A stretch of 64,000 nucleotides of DNA from Bradyrhizobium sp. 4 (lineage in GTDB: Bacteria; Pseudomonadota; Alphaproteobacteria; Rhizobiales; Xanthobacteraceae), in assembly GCF_023100905.1 (NCBI RefSeq), contig NZ_CP064686.1:4588001-4652000 (forward strand). Direction: 5' to 3'. Positions 1-8,635 of this stretch are shown here, piece by piece. The notes beneath the pieces were generated by a model. The model ran no database searches, had not been told where the DNA came from, and saw only the letters and a program-made list of their open reading frames with translations. Every line of letters begins with the position of its first letter. The stretch's first letter is position 1. The translations under genes and the position numbers were made by a program.

Positions 1-440
1 GCCGGCCTTATCTGACGCGGGAATTCTTTTCGCTGATCGGCGAGACCATGAGCGATGACGTGCTGCTGGTGATGGCGCGCCGCAACGATCGCTGGATCGC
101 GGGCGCGATCAACTTCATCGGATCGGACACGCTGTTCGGCCGCAACTGGGGTGCGGTAGAGCATCATCCCTTCCTGCATTTCGAGGTCTGCTACTATCAG
201 GCGATCGACTTCGCCATCAAACGCAGCTTGGCGTATGTCGAGGCGGGCGCACAGGGCGAGCACAAGATCGCACGCGGCTACCTGCCACGGACCACCCACT
301 CCGCTCACTTCATCGCCGATCCGGGCTTGCGCCGCGCCATCGACGATTACCTCAAGCGCGAGCGCGCCTATGTCGCGGAAGCCGGACGTGAGCTGGCCGA
401 GCTCGGCCCGTTCCGCAAAGGCGCCGACGAGGTGCCTTGA
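1..440 (+). CDS. DUF482/FemAB-like GNAT-fold acyltransferase, C-terminal part
   Basis: Only the C-terminal part is present. The frame is already open at the left edge, reading RPYLTREFFSLIGETMSDD, so the ATG at 48 is internal. The sequence with FEVCYYQAIDFAI, EAGAQGEHKIARGY and PRTTHSAHF is typical of the DUF482 (FemAB_like, PF04339) family, predicted acyltransferases of GNAT fold with no firmly established substrate. The next gene, a HIT protein, starts 52 bases downstream on the same strand, so the two may be cotranscribed. Family assignment is confident; function is not known. Confidence 0.85.
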   Translation, partial: RPYLTREFFSLIGETMSDDVLLVMARRNDRWIAGAINFIGSDTLFGRNWGAVEHHPFLHFEVCYYQAIDFAIKRSLAYVEAGAQGEHKIARGYLPRTTHSAHFIADPGLRRAIDDYLKRERAYVAEAGRELAELGPFRKGADEVP

Positions 441-492
441 CGGTTCGCTGCGGCTGGTGACAGTAATCGCAAAATTCCAGGGAGCCGCCGCC

Positions 493-921
493 ATGACCGC
501 CTACGACCCCAACAATATCTTCGCAAAGATCCTGCGCGGTGAATTCTCCTGCCACAAGGTTTACGAGGATGAGCACGTGCTCGCCTTCCTCGATATCATG
601 CCGCGGGTACCTGGCCACACCCTGGTGATTCCAAAAGCCCCTGCCCGCAACATCCTCGACATCAAGCCGGACGACTACGCGCATGTCGCCCGCGGCGCGC
701 ACAAGATCGCAGCCGCGGCGATGACGGCATTCAAGGCCGACGGCATCACCGTGCAGCAGTTCAACGAGGCGGCCGGCGGACAGGTGGTGTTTCATCTCCA
801 CATGCACGTGATGCCGCGCCACGACGGCGTGGCGATGCTTCCGCCCGCCAGCCGCAAGGAAGACATCAAGGTCCTGGAAGAGAACGCGACCAAGTTGATC
901 GCGGCGTTGAAAGCGGGCTGA
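493..921 (+). CDS. HIT family nucleotide-binding hydrolase
   Basis: A 142-residue histidine-triad protein. The signature HLHMHVMPRH, with the three alternating His that bind and hydrolyse nucleotide phosphates, lies near residues 99-108. FAKILRGEFSCHKVYED near the N terminus and LDIMPRVPGHTLVIPK are standard for the HinT/FHIT branch. These are small cytosolic hydrolases of purine nucleoside phosphoramidates or dinucleotides. The ATG at 493 is chosen because it follows a GGGAG ribosome-binding site and gives the usual family length; the frame stays open upstream but that part looks non-coding. Confidence 0.93.
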   Translation: MTAYDPNNIFAKILRGEFSCHKVYEDEHVLAFLDIMPRVPGHTLVIPKAPARNILDIKPDDYAHVARGAHKIAAAAMTAFKADGITVQQFNEAAGGQVVFHLHMHVMPRHDGVAMLPPASRKEDIKVLEENATKLIAALKAG

Positions 922-932
922 CGCTCTCCACG

Positions 933-1019
933 CGTCATTGCGAGCGCAGCGAAGCAATCCAGACTGTGTCCGTGGTGGCGGTCTGGATTGCTTCGTCGCA
1001 AGAGCTCCTCGCAATGACG
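933..1019. repeat. Palindromic intergenic repeat, type A
   Basis: An imperfect inverted repeat of about 87 bases. The left arm begins CGTCATTGCGAGCGCAGCG, the right arm ends CTCGCAATGACG, and AAGCAATCCAGA / TCTGGATTGCTT form the inner stem. It lies between the HIT gene and convergent trmO and looks like the mobile REP-like elements scattered through Bradyrhizobium and Rhodopseudomonas genomes. As RNA it would form a long hairpin and could also end transcription of both genes. Confidence 0.8.
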
Positions 1020-1030
1020 GAGGAGAGACT

Positions 1031-1522
1031 TCACTCCGTCTGGAAATCCCCCGGCTGCGGCGCGGCCAGCGGCGTGAACTCGCAACGATCCGGCTTGATG
1101 TCGATCAGTGGCGTGTTGTCGAGGCAATCGAGCCCGCGCACCAGAATCGCGTTGCCCTCGATACCGACGAGCTTCACTATCGACGTGCCGATCGGATTGG
1201 GGCGCACCGGCGAGCGCAGCGAAAACGTGCCGCGGGTCTTCTCGTTGTTCTTCGGGCTTTGCAGGACAATGTCGCGGCGCGACTTGTCGAGCCAGTAGAG
1301 CACTTCGAGATTGCCGTAGAAATCGACGCCCTTGATCGCCGGCACGAACGGCTCGAAGATCTCGAGGCGGCATATCGGGCCGTCATGCCGGCCCTGTCGC
1401 GGGGTCTCCAGCCGCGAGCTCCAGGGCGTACGGATGCGGCCGATGAAGACGAGGCCGGCATCCTGCGTCGGCGGCAGCTCGATGGAGACTTCACCCTCGC
1501 GGAGCTCGTTTTCGCGAACCAT
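1031..1522 (-). CDS. trmO: tRNA (N6-threonylcarbamoyladenosine37-N6)-methyltransferase TrmO
   Basis: A 163-residue TrmO/TsaA (UPF0066) protein. Members use S-adenosylmethionine to methylate t6A37 of threonine tRNAs. Family marks are IGRIRTPW near residue 27, the RSPVRPNPIGTSIVKL block and the conserved DIKPD segment near the C terminus. Unlike the longer E. coli protein, it consists of the core barrel domain alone, as is common in alphaproteobacteria. Its stop faces the HIT gene across the palindromic repeat at 933-1019. Confidence 0.9.
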   Translation of the reverse strand: MVRENELREGEVSIELPPTQDAGLVFIGRIRTPWSSRLETPRQGRHDGPICRLEIFEPFVPAIKGVDFYGNLEVLYWLDKSRRDIVLQSPKNNEKTRGTFSLRSPVRPNPIGTSIVKLVGIEGNAILVRGLDCLDNTPLIDIKPDRCEFTPLAAPQPGDFQTE

Positions 1523-1553
1523 ATTTCCGATTCCCTGCTGTTCGCCGGCGGTT

Positions 1554-1904
1554 TTAGCCCAACCACCACTTGCCGGCCAGCATGAAGACTTCGCCCGCGA
1601 CCACGCCCGCGAAGATCGAGCGGCGGGTCAATAGGAAGACGACGAGGCCGGCGCCGACCGCACCGTAGCGCAAGGCATCCGGCACGCTCGCAAGCGCCCC
1701 GGGCGGCTCGACCACGATCTGGGCGATGACGCCGGCCAGGATCGCGGTGGCGACCGCCCGTACCCAGACCAGAAGCTCGGAGCCCTCGTCGATGCCGCCG
1801 CCGAACCACAGGCCCAGCATACGCCATATCTGGTTGGGAACGACGCCGGCCACGAACAGCACCGCCAGCGCGTGCCAGTCGCCAATGAGCTGCGCAAAGC
1901 TCAT
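1554..1904 (-). CDS. azlD: AzlD family branched-chain amino acid exporter small subunit
   Basis: A 116-residue hydrophobic protein with about four membrane segments, matching AzlD. AzlC and AzlD together export branched-chain amino acids or analogues. The ATG at 1904 lies inside the stop of the upstream azlC gene (ATGA overlap at 1901-1904), which indicates translational coupling and a two-subunit complex. The same frame runs open further upstream, but that part would overlap azlC deeply and is not used. Confidence 0.85.
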   Translation of the reverse strand: MSFAQLIGDWHALAVLFVAGVVPNQIWRMLGLWFGGGIDEGSELLVWVRAVATAILAGVIAQIVVEPPGALASVPDALRYGAVGAGLVVFLLTRRSIFAGVVAGEVFMLAGKWWLG

Positions 1905-2731
1905 GCGCGCACCTCCCGCCACCAATGCACGCCATAAGCGATGGTGCCGGCGACGAGGCCGCTGACGAGGATGTCGAGGCCGGAATTCATCTTCGCGGCC
2001 AATGGATAGAGCAGAACCCCCATCGCGAGCGCGACGACGTCGGCGACCTCGCGGCTGTTGCGCGCGGTCGAGAACAGGAAGGACAGCGGCGTCAGCAAAA
2101 GGATCGCCGCCCCAAGCGTCTGGGTCAGATTCGCGGCAAGGAAATAGCCGACCGTGTTGGCGGTGAGACACACCGAGACAAGTCCGAAGCCAAGTCCGTT
2201 GACGAATGCGATCCGGCGTTCACGCGGCACCTGCGGCAGGAAGCGATGGCATTCGACCCACAGTGTCACCGCGGTGAGATGCGCCGCGAAAAACAGCTCG
2301 CGCCGCTTCGTCGTCGGCGTGCGCATCAGCGGCAGCACCGAGACCACCATCGGAAACAGGCGGACGGCGCTGACCGTGACTGCGATCGCCGACTGGATGA
2401 TCGTCGCGCCTGAGCCGAGCGTGGTGATCAGGATGATCTGCGCCGGCCCCGCCCAGACGAACAGTGTCGAGCAGAGCGCCCATAGCAGGCTAAAATGGGT
2501 GTCGTGGGCGAGCGCGCCAATGCCGAGATAGGTCGCGAACAGGACGAGGGTGAGGATCGTCTGCGTGATCGAGCGCAGTCCCCACGCAAAGGCGCGCCAG
2601 GGACTTTGCCATTGAGGTGAATCGAGCGGAGGAAGCGCCACGGGAGTCTTGGCCGGGTGAGGAATCGTGCCTGCATAACGGGCAATGCGGCGCCTCGCGT
2701 CAAGGAAGCGCGCGGCGGGGCTGGCATGCAC
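1901..2731 (-). CDS. azlC: AzlC family branched-chain amino acid exporter large subunit
   Basis: Up to 276 residues with the multi-pass topology of AzlC permeases; the segment AFAWGLRSITQTILTLVLF is typical of the N-terminal membrane region. It forms the larger subunit of an AzlCD exporter with the overlapping downstream gene. The start is uncertain: a GTG at 2731 gives 276 residues, while a GTG at 2641 gives about 246, nearer the family norm. Neither has a strong ribosome-binding site. The sister gene uses an ATGA overlap. Confidence 0.85.
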   Translation of the reverse strand: MHASPAARFLDARRRIARYAGTIPHPAKTPVALPPLDSPQWQSPWRAFAWGLRSITQTILTLVLFATYLGIGALAHDTHFSLLWALCSTLFVWAGPAQIILITTLGSGATIIQSAIAVTVSAVRLFPMVVSVLPLMRTPTTKRRELFFAAHLTAVTLWVECHRFLPQVPRERRIAFVNGLGFGLVSVCLTANTVGYFLAANLTQTLGAAILLLTPLSFLFSTARNSREVADVVALAMGVLLYPLAAKMNSGLDILVSGLVAGTIAYGVHWWREVRA

Positions 2732-2746
2732 GCTGGGACAGATGCC

Positions 2747-3787
2747 CTATCCGCTCACACCGCGATTCTTCAGCACGAAGCATGCCCCGCCAGCCTTGCG
2801 GATGCGACCGCAGAGTTCATCCGCCTCGCTCCGCGTATCGGCGCCGATGCGCACCTGGTATAAGGCGCGCGTGCCACGGCTGCGCATCACTGAGCTCAGC
2901 AGGCTCGGATCACGTTCGCCGATCACGGCGCCCAGCCGCGTGACCGCGCGGGAATACATCGCCAACGCCCGGTTGCGGTCGAAGCCCGCGGCGAGCTGCA
3001 CACCCCAGATCTTTGCAGCCGCAAGCTCCACATGCTGCTCGAGCTCGGCGACGAAGGCATTCGGCGCGCGCTTCAACAGCGCCATCAGATCCCGGCAGCT
3101 TGTCGGCGGCGCGCTGGGCGGCCCTTTGCCGGTCGCGCCAGCCTTGGCCCAGGCATCGACGCTCGTGCCAGTGATGGCAAGAACGTAATTGCGGGTCTGC
3201 TCCGGCATGCCGCCGGTGCCGGCGAGCCATTCCTGCACTCGGCGCGGTCCGGCATTGTAGGCGGCGGCGGCCAGCCCGAGATTGCCAAACTGGTTGCGCA
3301 GCTCGTTCAGGAATTCCGCCGACTTCGGCAGCGCCTGCACCGGATTGAAGGGATTGAGCAGCCCGCGCTCGCTCGCGGTGCCCGGCATGAACTGCGCGAT
3401 CCCCTGCGCGTGTTCGCCGCTGCGCGTCATGGGCCCCACTGCATCGGCCTGGAAGCGGCTCTCCTGCCAGATCACGCGGGCGAAGAACTCCAGCGGCAGA
3501 TTGGCATCGCGCGCTGCCGCCTCGACGATCAGGCAGATCGATTCCCGCGTGTCGCTCTCGCGCGCTTCCGCGGGCTTCGCCGGCGGCGTCGCGAGCTCTT
3601 CGACGCTGGGGACAGCGACATCGGTCTTGGCGGGCGAACTGTCCCACGCCGCGGCCTGGGTCGCCGAGACGAGCAGCGCGGGGATAATGCACATCGCCGT
3701 CTGCACCCATCCTGTGCAGGCATGGCGGTGGCGCGCCTCGGCGCGGCATGCGACAATGTGATCTGCCATGTTGTGGCATCGTGCCAT
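2747..3787 (-). CDS. SPOR-tailed lytic transglycosylase
   Basis: About 347 residues. The central SLT domain carries the catalytic Glu in VIWQESRFQ, followed by AQGIAQFMPGTA and AAYNAGPRRVQEWL, the standard motifs of soluble lytic murein transglycosylases. The C-terminal 40 residues (YQVRIGADTRSEADELCGRI) resemble a SPOR domain, which binds denuded glycan at division sites. MCIIPALLVSATQAAAW is a signal-peptide-like hydrophobic stretch. Starts at 3787, 3769 and 3694 are all possible and none has a good ribosome-binding site. Divergent from the TRAP-type gene at 3833. Confidence 0.88.
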   Translation of the reverse strand: MARCHNMADHIVACRAEARHRHACTGWVQTAMCIIPALLVSATQAAAWDSSPAKTDVAVPSVEELATPPAKPAEARESDTRESICLIVEAAARDANLPLEFFARVIWQESRFQADAVGPMTRSGEHAQGIAQFMPGTASERGLLNPFNPVQALPKSAEFLNELRNQFGNLGLAAAAYNAGPRRVQEWLAGTGGMPEQTRNYVLAITGTSVDAWAKAGATGKGPPSAPPTSCRDLMALLKRAPNAFVAELEQHVELAAAKIWGVQLAAGFDRNRALAMYSRAVTRLGAVIGERDPSLLSSVMRSRGTRALYQVRIGADTRSEADELCGRIRKAGGACFVLKNRGVSG

Positions 3788-3832
3788 GGTTCGACGAGTT
3801 GCCAATATATGTTGCCTGACCTCCTTCTCCCA

Positions 3833-4849
3833 ATGCGTTACCCCGCCAAACGGATCCGCACGATCCTTGTCCTCGCCGCGCTCATCCTGAGCGTCGCGCC
3901 AGCCGCCGCGCAGCTGGCGTCTCAGGACGCGTCTCAAGTCAATTGGCGGATGACCACGGAATACCCCGAGAATAACATCTCCGGGATTGGACTCTCGACT
4001 TTCGCCAGCCGCGTCTCCGACCGTACCCACGGTTTCGTGACCGTGACCAACGCCTTCGACAATCAGCTCAAGATCAACTCGGGCGAGATGCCGCGCGCGG
4101 CGCTGGACGGCCGGATCGCCGGCGGCGATGCCTTCGCGGGCGCGCTCTCGGGCCTCGATCCCGTGCTCGGATTGTCCACCCTGCCCTTCCTGGTGCAATC
4201 GGTGGATCTTGCCCGCGCCACCAATCTGCGGGCGCGCCCGCTCTATGAGAAGGCGCTCGCGGCGCGCGGCCTCAAGCTGCTGTATGTGACGATTTGGCCG
4301 GCCACGGGCCTCTGGTCGGAGCGGCCGCTCGAAGGCGCCGACGATTTGCCGAAACTGAACTTGCGAACCTACGATGCCAACTCCACCGAGGTCATGCGCG
4401 CGGCCGGCGCGAACGCGCAATTCCTGCCGATGGACGCGGCGCTCGCCGGACTGAGGGAACACCGGCTGAATGCCTTCCTCACCTCCGGCGACGGCGGCGC
4501 GGGGCGCAAATTGTGGGACTTCCTGCCGCGTTTCACGGCCATCAACTACGCGATGCCAATCTCGATTGCCTTCGTCCGCAGCGACGCCTTTGCCGAACTC
4601 TCCGAGCCGATGCAGCGCGAGGTGCTGGCCGCGGCGGCCGAGACAGAACAGAGCCAGCTCGCGCTACTGACCCACCGCACCATCGAGAACTATGCGCGCA
4701 TGCGCGACAATGGCGTCCATATCGCCGAGCCGGCGCCTGCGTTCCTTGTCACGGAGCTTCGGAAGGCAGCAACGAACGCCATCGCCGCCTGGGAAACCCG
4801 GGCAGGCGCGGAGGCGACCGCCATCGTCGAATGGGCGAGACAGCAATGA
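3833..4849 (+). CDS. TRAP transporter solute-binding protein, DctP family
   Basis: A 338-residue periplasmic protein. The start MRYPAKRIRTILVLAALILS ending in VAPAAAQ is a clear signal peptide. The body has the DctP layout with a gene-typical GLSTLPFLVQ segment and the conserved helix containing LNLRTYDANSTEVMRAAGA, where the substrate carboxylate is usually held. No DctQ/DctM membrane genes are adjacent, so this is an orphan binding protein in this window and its ligand cannot be inferred. A start at 3809 is also possible. Confidence 0.85.
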   Translation: MRYPAKRIRTILVLAALILSVAPAAAQLASQDASQVNWRMTTEYPENNISGIGLSTFASRVSDRTHGFVTVTNAFDNQLKINSGEMPRAALDGRIAGGDAFAGALSGLDPVLGLSTLPFLVQSVDLARATNLRARPLYEKALAARGLKLLYVTIWPATGLWSERPLEGADDLPKLNLRTYDANSTEVMRAAGANAQFLPMDAALAGLREHRLNAFLTSGDGGAGRKLWDFLPRFTAINYAMPISIAFVRSDAFAELSEPMQREVLAAAAETEQSQLALLTHRTIENYARMRDNGVHIAEPAPAFLVTELRKAATNAIAAWETRAGAEATAIVEWARQQ

Positions 4850-4904
4850 GGGAGCGCTAGCGGCATCAGCAATGAACGCTCCGCTGGTGTCGCTGCCTAC
4901 TGCC

Positions 4905-5105
4905 TTAGTCTTTGACCGGAACCGGGATTTCGCCCCGGATGGCGCGGTCGAGGGCATCGATCAGCGCCTGGATCTCGATGAACTTGTTGCGCGCGCGCTC
5001 GGCCGTGTCGCGCACAAAGGGAGCGGCCAGCACTTTCGCATGCGCGTCCCTGTCCTCGATCATGCGATCACGGGCCTTCTTCAGGGTTTCAAGTCGCTCG
5101 CTCAT
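4905..5105 (-). CDS. Small conserved coiled-coil protein of unknown function
   Basis: A 66-residue, highly charged protein predicted to be almost entirely helical, with heptad-like spacing in MSERLETLKKARDRMIEDRD and FIEIQALIDALDRAI. It has no signal peptide or known domain. A GGAGAGGC-like ribosome-binding site precedes the ATG on the minus strand. The size and composition are typical of small cytosolic proteins conserved among Bradyrhizobium. No function is inferred. Confidence 0.65.
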   Translation of the reverse strand: MSERLETLKKARDRMIEDRDAHAKVLAAPFVRDTAERARNKFIEIQALIDALDRAIRGEIPVPVKD

Positions 5106-5182
5106 CCGGCCTCTCCTGGAAAATTGTCTCGACCTCTCGTCCGGGTTCGCCGATCAACGAGAACGCGGCGAACGAGCACCTC

Positions 5183-5479
5183 TCAACAGCCGCGACAGAT
5201 GTTCTTCAGCTTCGCTGCGGTTCTGGCCTCTTCCGCCACGAACGGGTCCTTGTAGGCAGCACGCGATCCATCGTTCTCCGCAGCAGCGGGCTTTTTTTCC
5301 TTCGGAGGAAACGCAGCATCGTAGCAGGCGAGACGTCCGCTCGTGCTTTCGATCGCGCGGCAGTCCGGTCCTGCCGCGACAGCGCCTTGCGGCAGTGTCC
5401 CAAGTATCAATGTGCCAAGCATCGACGCGACAAGAAGCGCTCTCCGGCGGATCCGGTAAACCAGACGAAAACGAGTCAT
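5183..5479 (-). CDS. Small secreted protein with paired cysteines
   Basis: A 98-residue protein with a positively charged N terminus (MTRFRLVYRIRRRALL), a hydrophobic core and a likely cleavage after AVAAG, so it is probably exported. The mature part contains DCRAIESTSGRLACYDAAF, a motif seen in short periplasmic proteins in which the two Cys probably pair, then a Lys-rich linker and a C-terminal NICRGC. No enzyme domain is recognisable. It is transcribed separately from the flanking genes. Confidence 0.65.
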   Translation of the reverse strand: MTRFRLVYRIRRRALLVASMLGTLILGTLPQGAVAAGPDCRAIESTSGRLACYDAAFPPKEKKPAAAENDGSRAAYKDPFVAEEARTAAKLKNICRGC

Positions 5480-5711
5480 GCACGCTCCTGCTTAGTCGGC
5501 GGGAGCGCTGGTGACCCTCAGTCACCGGTTGATGCCAAGGAAGGGCGGTGATGGCACGACTCTACGCTTCCCTCCCGCGAATAGCGAGCTTTAAGGGATA
5601 TGCGGTATCGGGAAGGCGAATTTCGGCGTGATGATGGTTACGCGTTTGCCTTGGTCCCCGGCCTCGTTTAGGTCTGGCAATAGGCGGCGGTATCAACACA
5701 GGCGCGGCAAT

Positions 5712-6350
5712 ATGGTGACAATCTATTTCGATCTCGACGGCACGCTGACCGACCCGAAGCCCGGGATCACGCGCTCGATCCAGTACGCCCTGGAGCGGCT
5801 CAACGTCGCGGTGCCGAGCGAGGACGAGCTGACCTGGTGCATCGGCCCGCCGCTGCATGCCAGCCTGCAAAAGCTCACGGGCAGCGCGGAACTCGCCGAT
5901 CGGGCGCTGCTGCTCTATCGCGAGCGCTTCAGCGAGGTCGGCCTGTTCGAGAACGAGGCCTATGCCGGCATCATGGACACGCTGACAACGCTTGCCGCGA
6001 CAACACCGCGCATGTTCGTGGCGACCAGCAAGCCCGCGGTCTACGCCACCCGTATCGTCGAGCATTTCGGCCTGAAACCGTATTTCGAGCGCGTGTTCGG
6101 CTCCGAGCTCGACGGCACGCGCGTCGACAAGCGTGACCTGCTGCGTTACGCGCTCGACGAAGCCAAGGTCGATCCTGCCAGCGCGATCATGATCGGCGAC
6201 CGCAGCCATGACGTGGTCGGCGCCCGCACCAACGGCATGACCGCGATCGGCGTGCTCTATGGCTACGGCAGCGAGGCCGAGCTGCGGGACGCCGGCGCGC
6301 ATCACATCTGCGCCGCGCATCCCGAGTTGCTCGGTCACTGCGTGATCTAA
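5712..6350 (+). CDS. HAD superfamily phosphatase, phosphoglycolate phosphatase-like
   Basis: A 212-residue HAD hydrolase. Motif I is DLDGTLTD near residue 6 (nucleophile and acid/base Asp), motif II is the Ser/Thr in VATSKP, motif III is the Lys in RVDKRDLL, and motif IV is IMIGDRSHDVVGA. The four-helix cap with CIGPPLHASL is typical of Gph-like enzymes that dephosphorylate 2-phosphoglycolate or similar small metabolites. The ATG at 5712 places the catalytic motif at the normal distance from the N terminus. The exact substrate is unknown. Confidence 0.88.
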   Translation: MVTIYFDLDGTLTDPKPGITRSIQYALERLNVAVPSEDELTWCIGPPLHASLQKLTGSAELADRALLLYRERFSEVGLFENEAYAGIMDTLTTLAATTPRMFVATSKPAVYATRIVEHFGLKPYFERVFGSELDGTRVDKRDLLRYALDEAKVDPASAIMIGDRSHDVVGARTNGMTAIGVLYGYGSEAELRDAGAHHICAAHPELLGHCVI

Positions 6351-6354
6351 TCGA

Positions 6355-7395
6355 TCAAGCGCTGACGGTCTCCACCGCCGCCAGCATGCCGGTCCTGGGG
6401 TGACAGTTCAGATATTCGAAGAACTGCTCGTCGGCAGCCGCCACGGTGACCTCGTGGTAGAGCCGCAGTTTTGCCGAGGGGCCGAGCGTCGAGAGGTACT
6501 TCATCGCTGCGCCGAATATCCTGACGTGGGTCGGATGCGATTCCGCCCACCGCTCCAGCGCAGCCAGGCTCTTCCACCAGCTTTGACCGTAGGACTTTTC
6601 ACTCGCGTCCCCACCGGCTGCAAGCACGCGCATGTAACGGTTGGCGTAGCAGCCGATGCCGAGGCCGTCATTGCGCAGGAAATCCATGCCCTCGCGCAAC
6701 ACCGGTTCGACGTCGTCGAGATAGAGCTTTCGCTCCGAGGTCTCGGTATCGCTCCAATCCTGGCCTGATCGGATCAGGCACAGATTGTCGTGCGCCTGCA
6801 CGCGCAGCCGCGCGCCGTCGCGGATCAATTCGGGATTGCCGCCCGGCAACATTGGATCGGTCTGCGACAGCGGGATGCGGTCGCGCATGCCGCCCCAATA
6901 GGCGTGCTCCTGCACCTCGCCGCTCATGCCGCCGGCAATAGCGGCGACGCCCTCCGGCCGGCCGAGCGAGGAAAATAGCGTCTCGTGCCGCGCCACAATG
7001 GGGCGCAGCACCTCGATGAAAGTGCCGATGCCCCCGCGCTGCGTTCCGGTCCAGGCCTCGCGCGCCGGTGCAAACCATTTGTCGAACCGCGCAATGTCGT
7101 CCCAATAGGCCACCGAGACGACGTTCTCGTAGCCGGCCTGATCAACATATTGCGCGCGGTCCCAATGCGAAGGACCGCCTTCCGCGGCAAACCGCGCCGC
7201 GATGTCGGCGAGCGCGTCCGTTGCAGCCGCCGACGCCGTGCCGCGATACTGAAGGCCGAAATAGGCCATCACGACCCGGTTCACTCCAGGCTTATAGCGC
7301 GCCACGAAGGACGGGTATGGCGGCTGGTAATCGTCCGGCACGCGCTTGTGGCGCGTGCGTGGAGTCTCGAGATGCAGAGGAATTGCGGATTCCAT
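6355..7395 (-). CDS. oxd: Aldoxime dehydratase (heme-dependent)
   Basis: A 346-residue protein of the OxdA/OxdB family, which dehydrates aldoximes to nitriles at a ferrous heme. Family blocks are IPLHLETPRTRHKR at the N terminus, EHAYWGGMRDRIP, the Ser/Arg-containing middle, SWWKSLAALERWAESHPTH with the probable proximal heme His near residue 293, and KLRLYHEV with the probable distal catalytic His near residue 314. It lies 27 bases downstream of a nitrilase gene on the same strand, so the nitrile product would be passed straight to hydrolysis. Substrate range (alkyl or aryl) cannot be told. Confidence 0.92.
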   Translation of the reverse strand: MESAIPLHLETPRTRHKRVPDDYQPPYPSFVARYKPGVNRVVMAYFGLQYRGTASAAATDALADIAARFAAEGGPSHWDRAQYVDQAGYENVVSVAYWDDIARFDKWFAPAREAWTGTQRGGIGTFIEVLRPIVARHETLFSSLGRPEGVAAIAGGMSGEVQEHAYWGGMRDRIPLSQTDPMLPGGNPELIRDGARLRVQAHDNLCLIRSGQDWSDTETSERKLYLDDVEPVLREGMDFLRNDGLGIGCYANRYMRVLAAGGDASEKSYGQSWWKSLAALERWAESHPTHVRIFGAAMKYLSTLGPSAKLRLYHEVTVAAADEQFFEYLNCHPRTGMLAAVETVSA

Positions 7396-7422
7396 GATCG
7401 TGCCTCCCCTTGATTCCGGCGA

Positions 7423-8439
7423 TCAGCTCGCCGCCGCGGCAATGTCCGTGGGCTCGACGGTGTCGACCGGCAGCGCAAACTGCTCGACGCGCTGGTATCG
7501 CTTCTTGTTGAGCAGGAGCCGCGTCACATCAGGGCGCGAATAGTGCCCGGCTGGATCAGCGGCGTTCTTGGCGACACCGATGGCGCCAAGATCGATCTCG
7601 GCAATCAAGAGGCCCTCCTGGTCCGGCGCGAGCTTGTCGCCGATCTGGCTGCCATCGGGGCCGTAGATCGCAGCGAAGCCACCGCCGGCATGCAGCAGCG
7701 CGTGCTTGTCCGGCCGATCGCAGAGCTCGTCGATCATCGCTTGCGAGACCGTCGCGCAAGGGGCGAGCACGAAGCAGGAGCCCTCCACGGCATAGACGCG
7801 CGAGGCGGCGTTATTCACCTCGGCGCCGAGCGCCGGCGCGAAGGGATCGTAGAGCGAAAAGCTCGGCCAGGCCGCGACATGGACCTGCTCGTTCTGGGCA
7901 TACATCGCGTATTTCGACAGCGGCTGCAGATGCTCCCAGCAGCACAATGCGCCGATGCGGCCGATGTCGGACCGCGCGTGCACGGCGAGATCGCTGCCGT
8001 CGCCCTCACCATAGACAGTGCGCTCGGCATGGGTCGGCCGCAGCTTGCGGCGCTTTGCGATGGTCTCGCCGTCCGGCCCGATCAGCCATTGCGCCAGATA
8101 GAGACTGCCGCCGTCGCGCTCGGACAGACCGAGCACGGCAGTGAGCTTGGCCTTGCGCACGGCATCACGCAGCCGCTCGGCCTGCGGATTGTCGTAGGAC
8201 AGCGAATTGTCGAAATAGCGCTGCACGAAGCCGCGGCCGATCGCCCAGGCCGGCGAATCCATCCAGATGTGCCAGGGGTAGCCGGGGATGAAGGCTTCCG
8301 GAAAGGCGATCAGCTTGGCGCCCTTCTCGGCGGCGTCCCTGATCAGGGCGATCGACTTGTCGATCGAGGCATCGAGATCGAGCCAGGCGGGCGCCGCCTG
8401 CACCACCGCGACCTTGTATTTCGGATGTTCGATGCCCAT
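7423..8439 (-). CDS. Nitrilase
   Basis: A 338-residue carbon-nitrogen hydrolase of the true nitrilase branch, converting nitriles to carboxylic acids plus ammonia. The catalytic triad is visible: Glu in AFPEAFIPGYP (about residue 48), Lys in RRKLRPTHAER (about 131), and Cys in GALCCWEHLQPL (about 165). The block around WEHLQPLSKYAM is characteristic of aliphatic and arylaceto-nitrilases. The ATG at 8439 is preceded by a strong AGGGAGGTGGGA ribosome-binding site, so a GTG two codons upstream is not used. First gene of an operon with the aldoxime dehydratase. Confidence 0.93.
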   Translation of the reverse strand: MGIEHPKYKVAVVQAAPAWLDLDASIDKSIALIRDAAEKGAKLIAFPEAFIPGYPWHIWMDSPAWAIGRGFVQRYFDNSLSYDNPQAERLRDAVRKAKLTAVLGLSERDGGSLYLAQWLIGPDGETIAKRRKLRPTHAERTVYGEGDGSDLAVHARSDIGRIGALCCWEHLQPLSKYAMYAQNEQVHVAAWPSFSLYDPFAPALGAEVNNAASRVYAVEGSCFVLAPCATVSQAMIDELCDRPDKHALLHAGGGFAAIYGPDGSQIGDKLAPDQEGLLIAEIDLGAIGVAKNAADPAGHYSRPDVTRLLLNKKRYQRVEQFALPVDTVEPTDIAAAAS

Positions 8440-8635
8440 TCCCACCTCCCTTGCCGGTTGATCGGAAGCCAGGTCCGATGCAGTCTATTTGACCAAGCCG
8501 GGCGGCGGGCGCTCGACCACGGCGGAACAAAAACTCGACCGGACGGAATCGTCGGCCCGGTACGGGATTTGCCTCCGTCAGTGGGGACCTGCGCCGACAC
8601 GCGATTTTGCGGGATGTGAAAGGGAGGCTCTGCAG

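Noticed and set aside
3032..3808. Upstream extension of the TRAP gene frame
   Set aside because: Antisense to the lytic transglycosylase; the signal peptide fixes the start near 3833.
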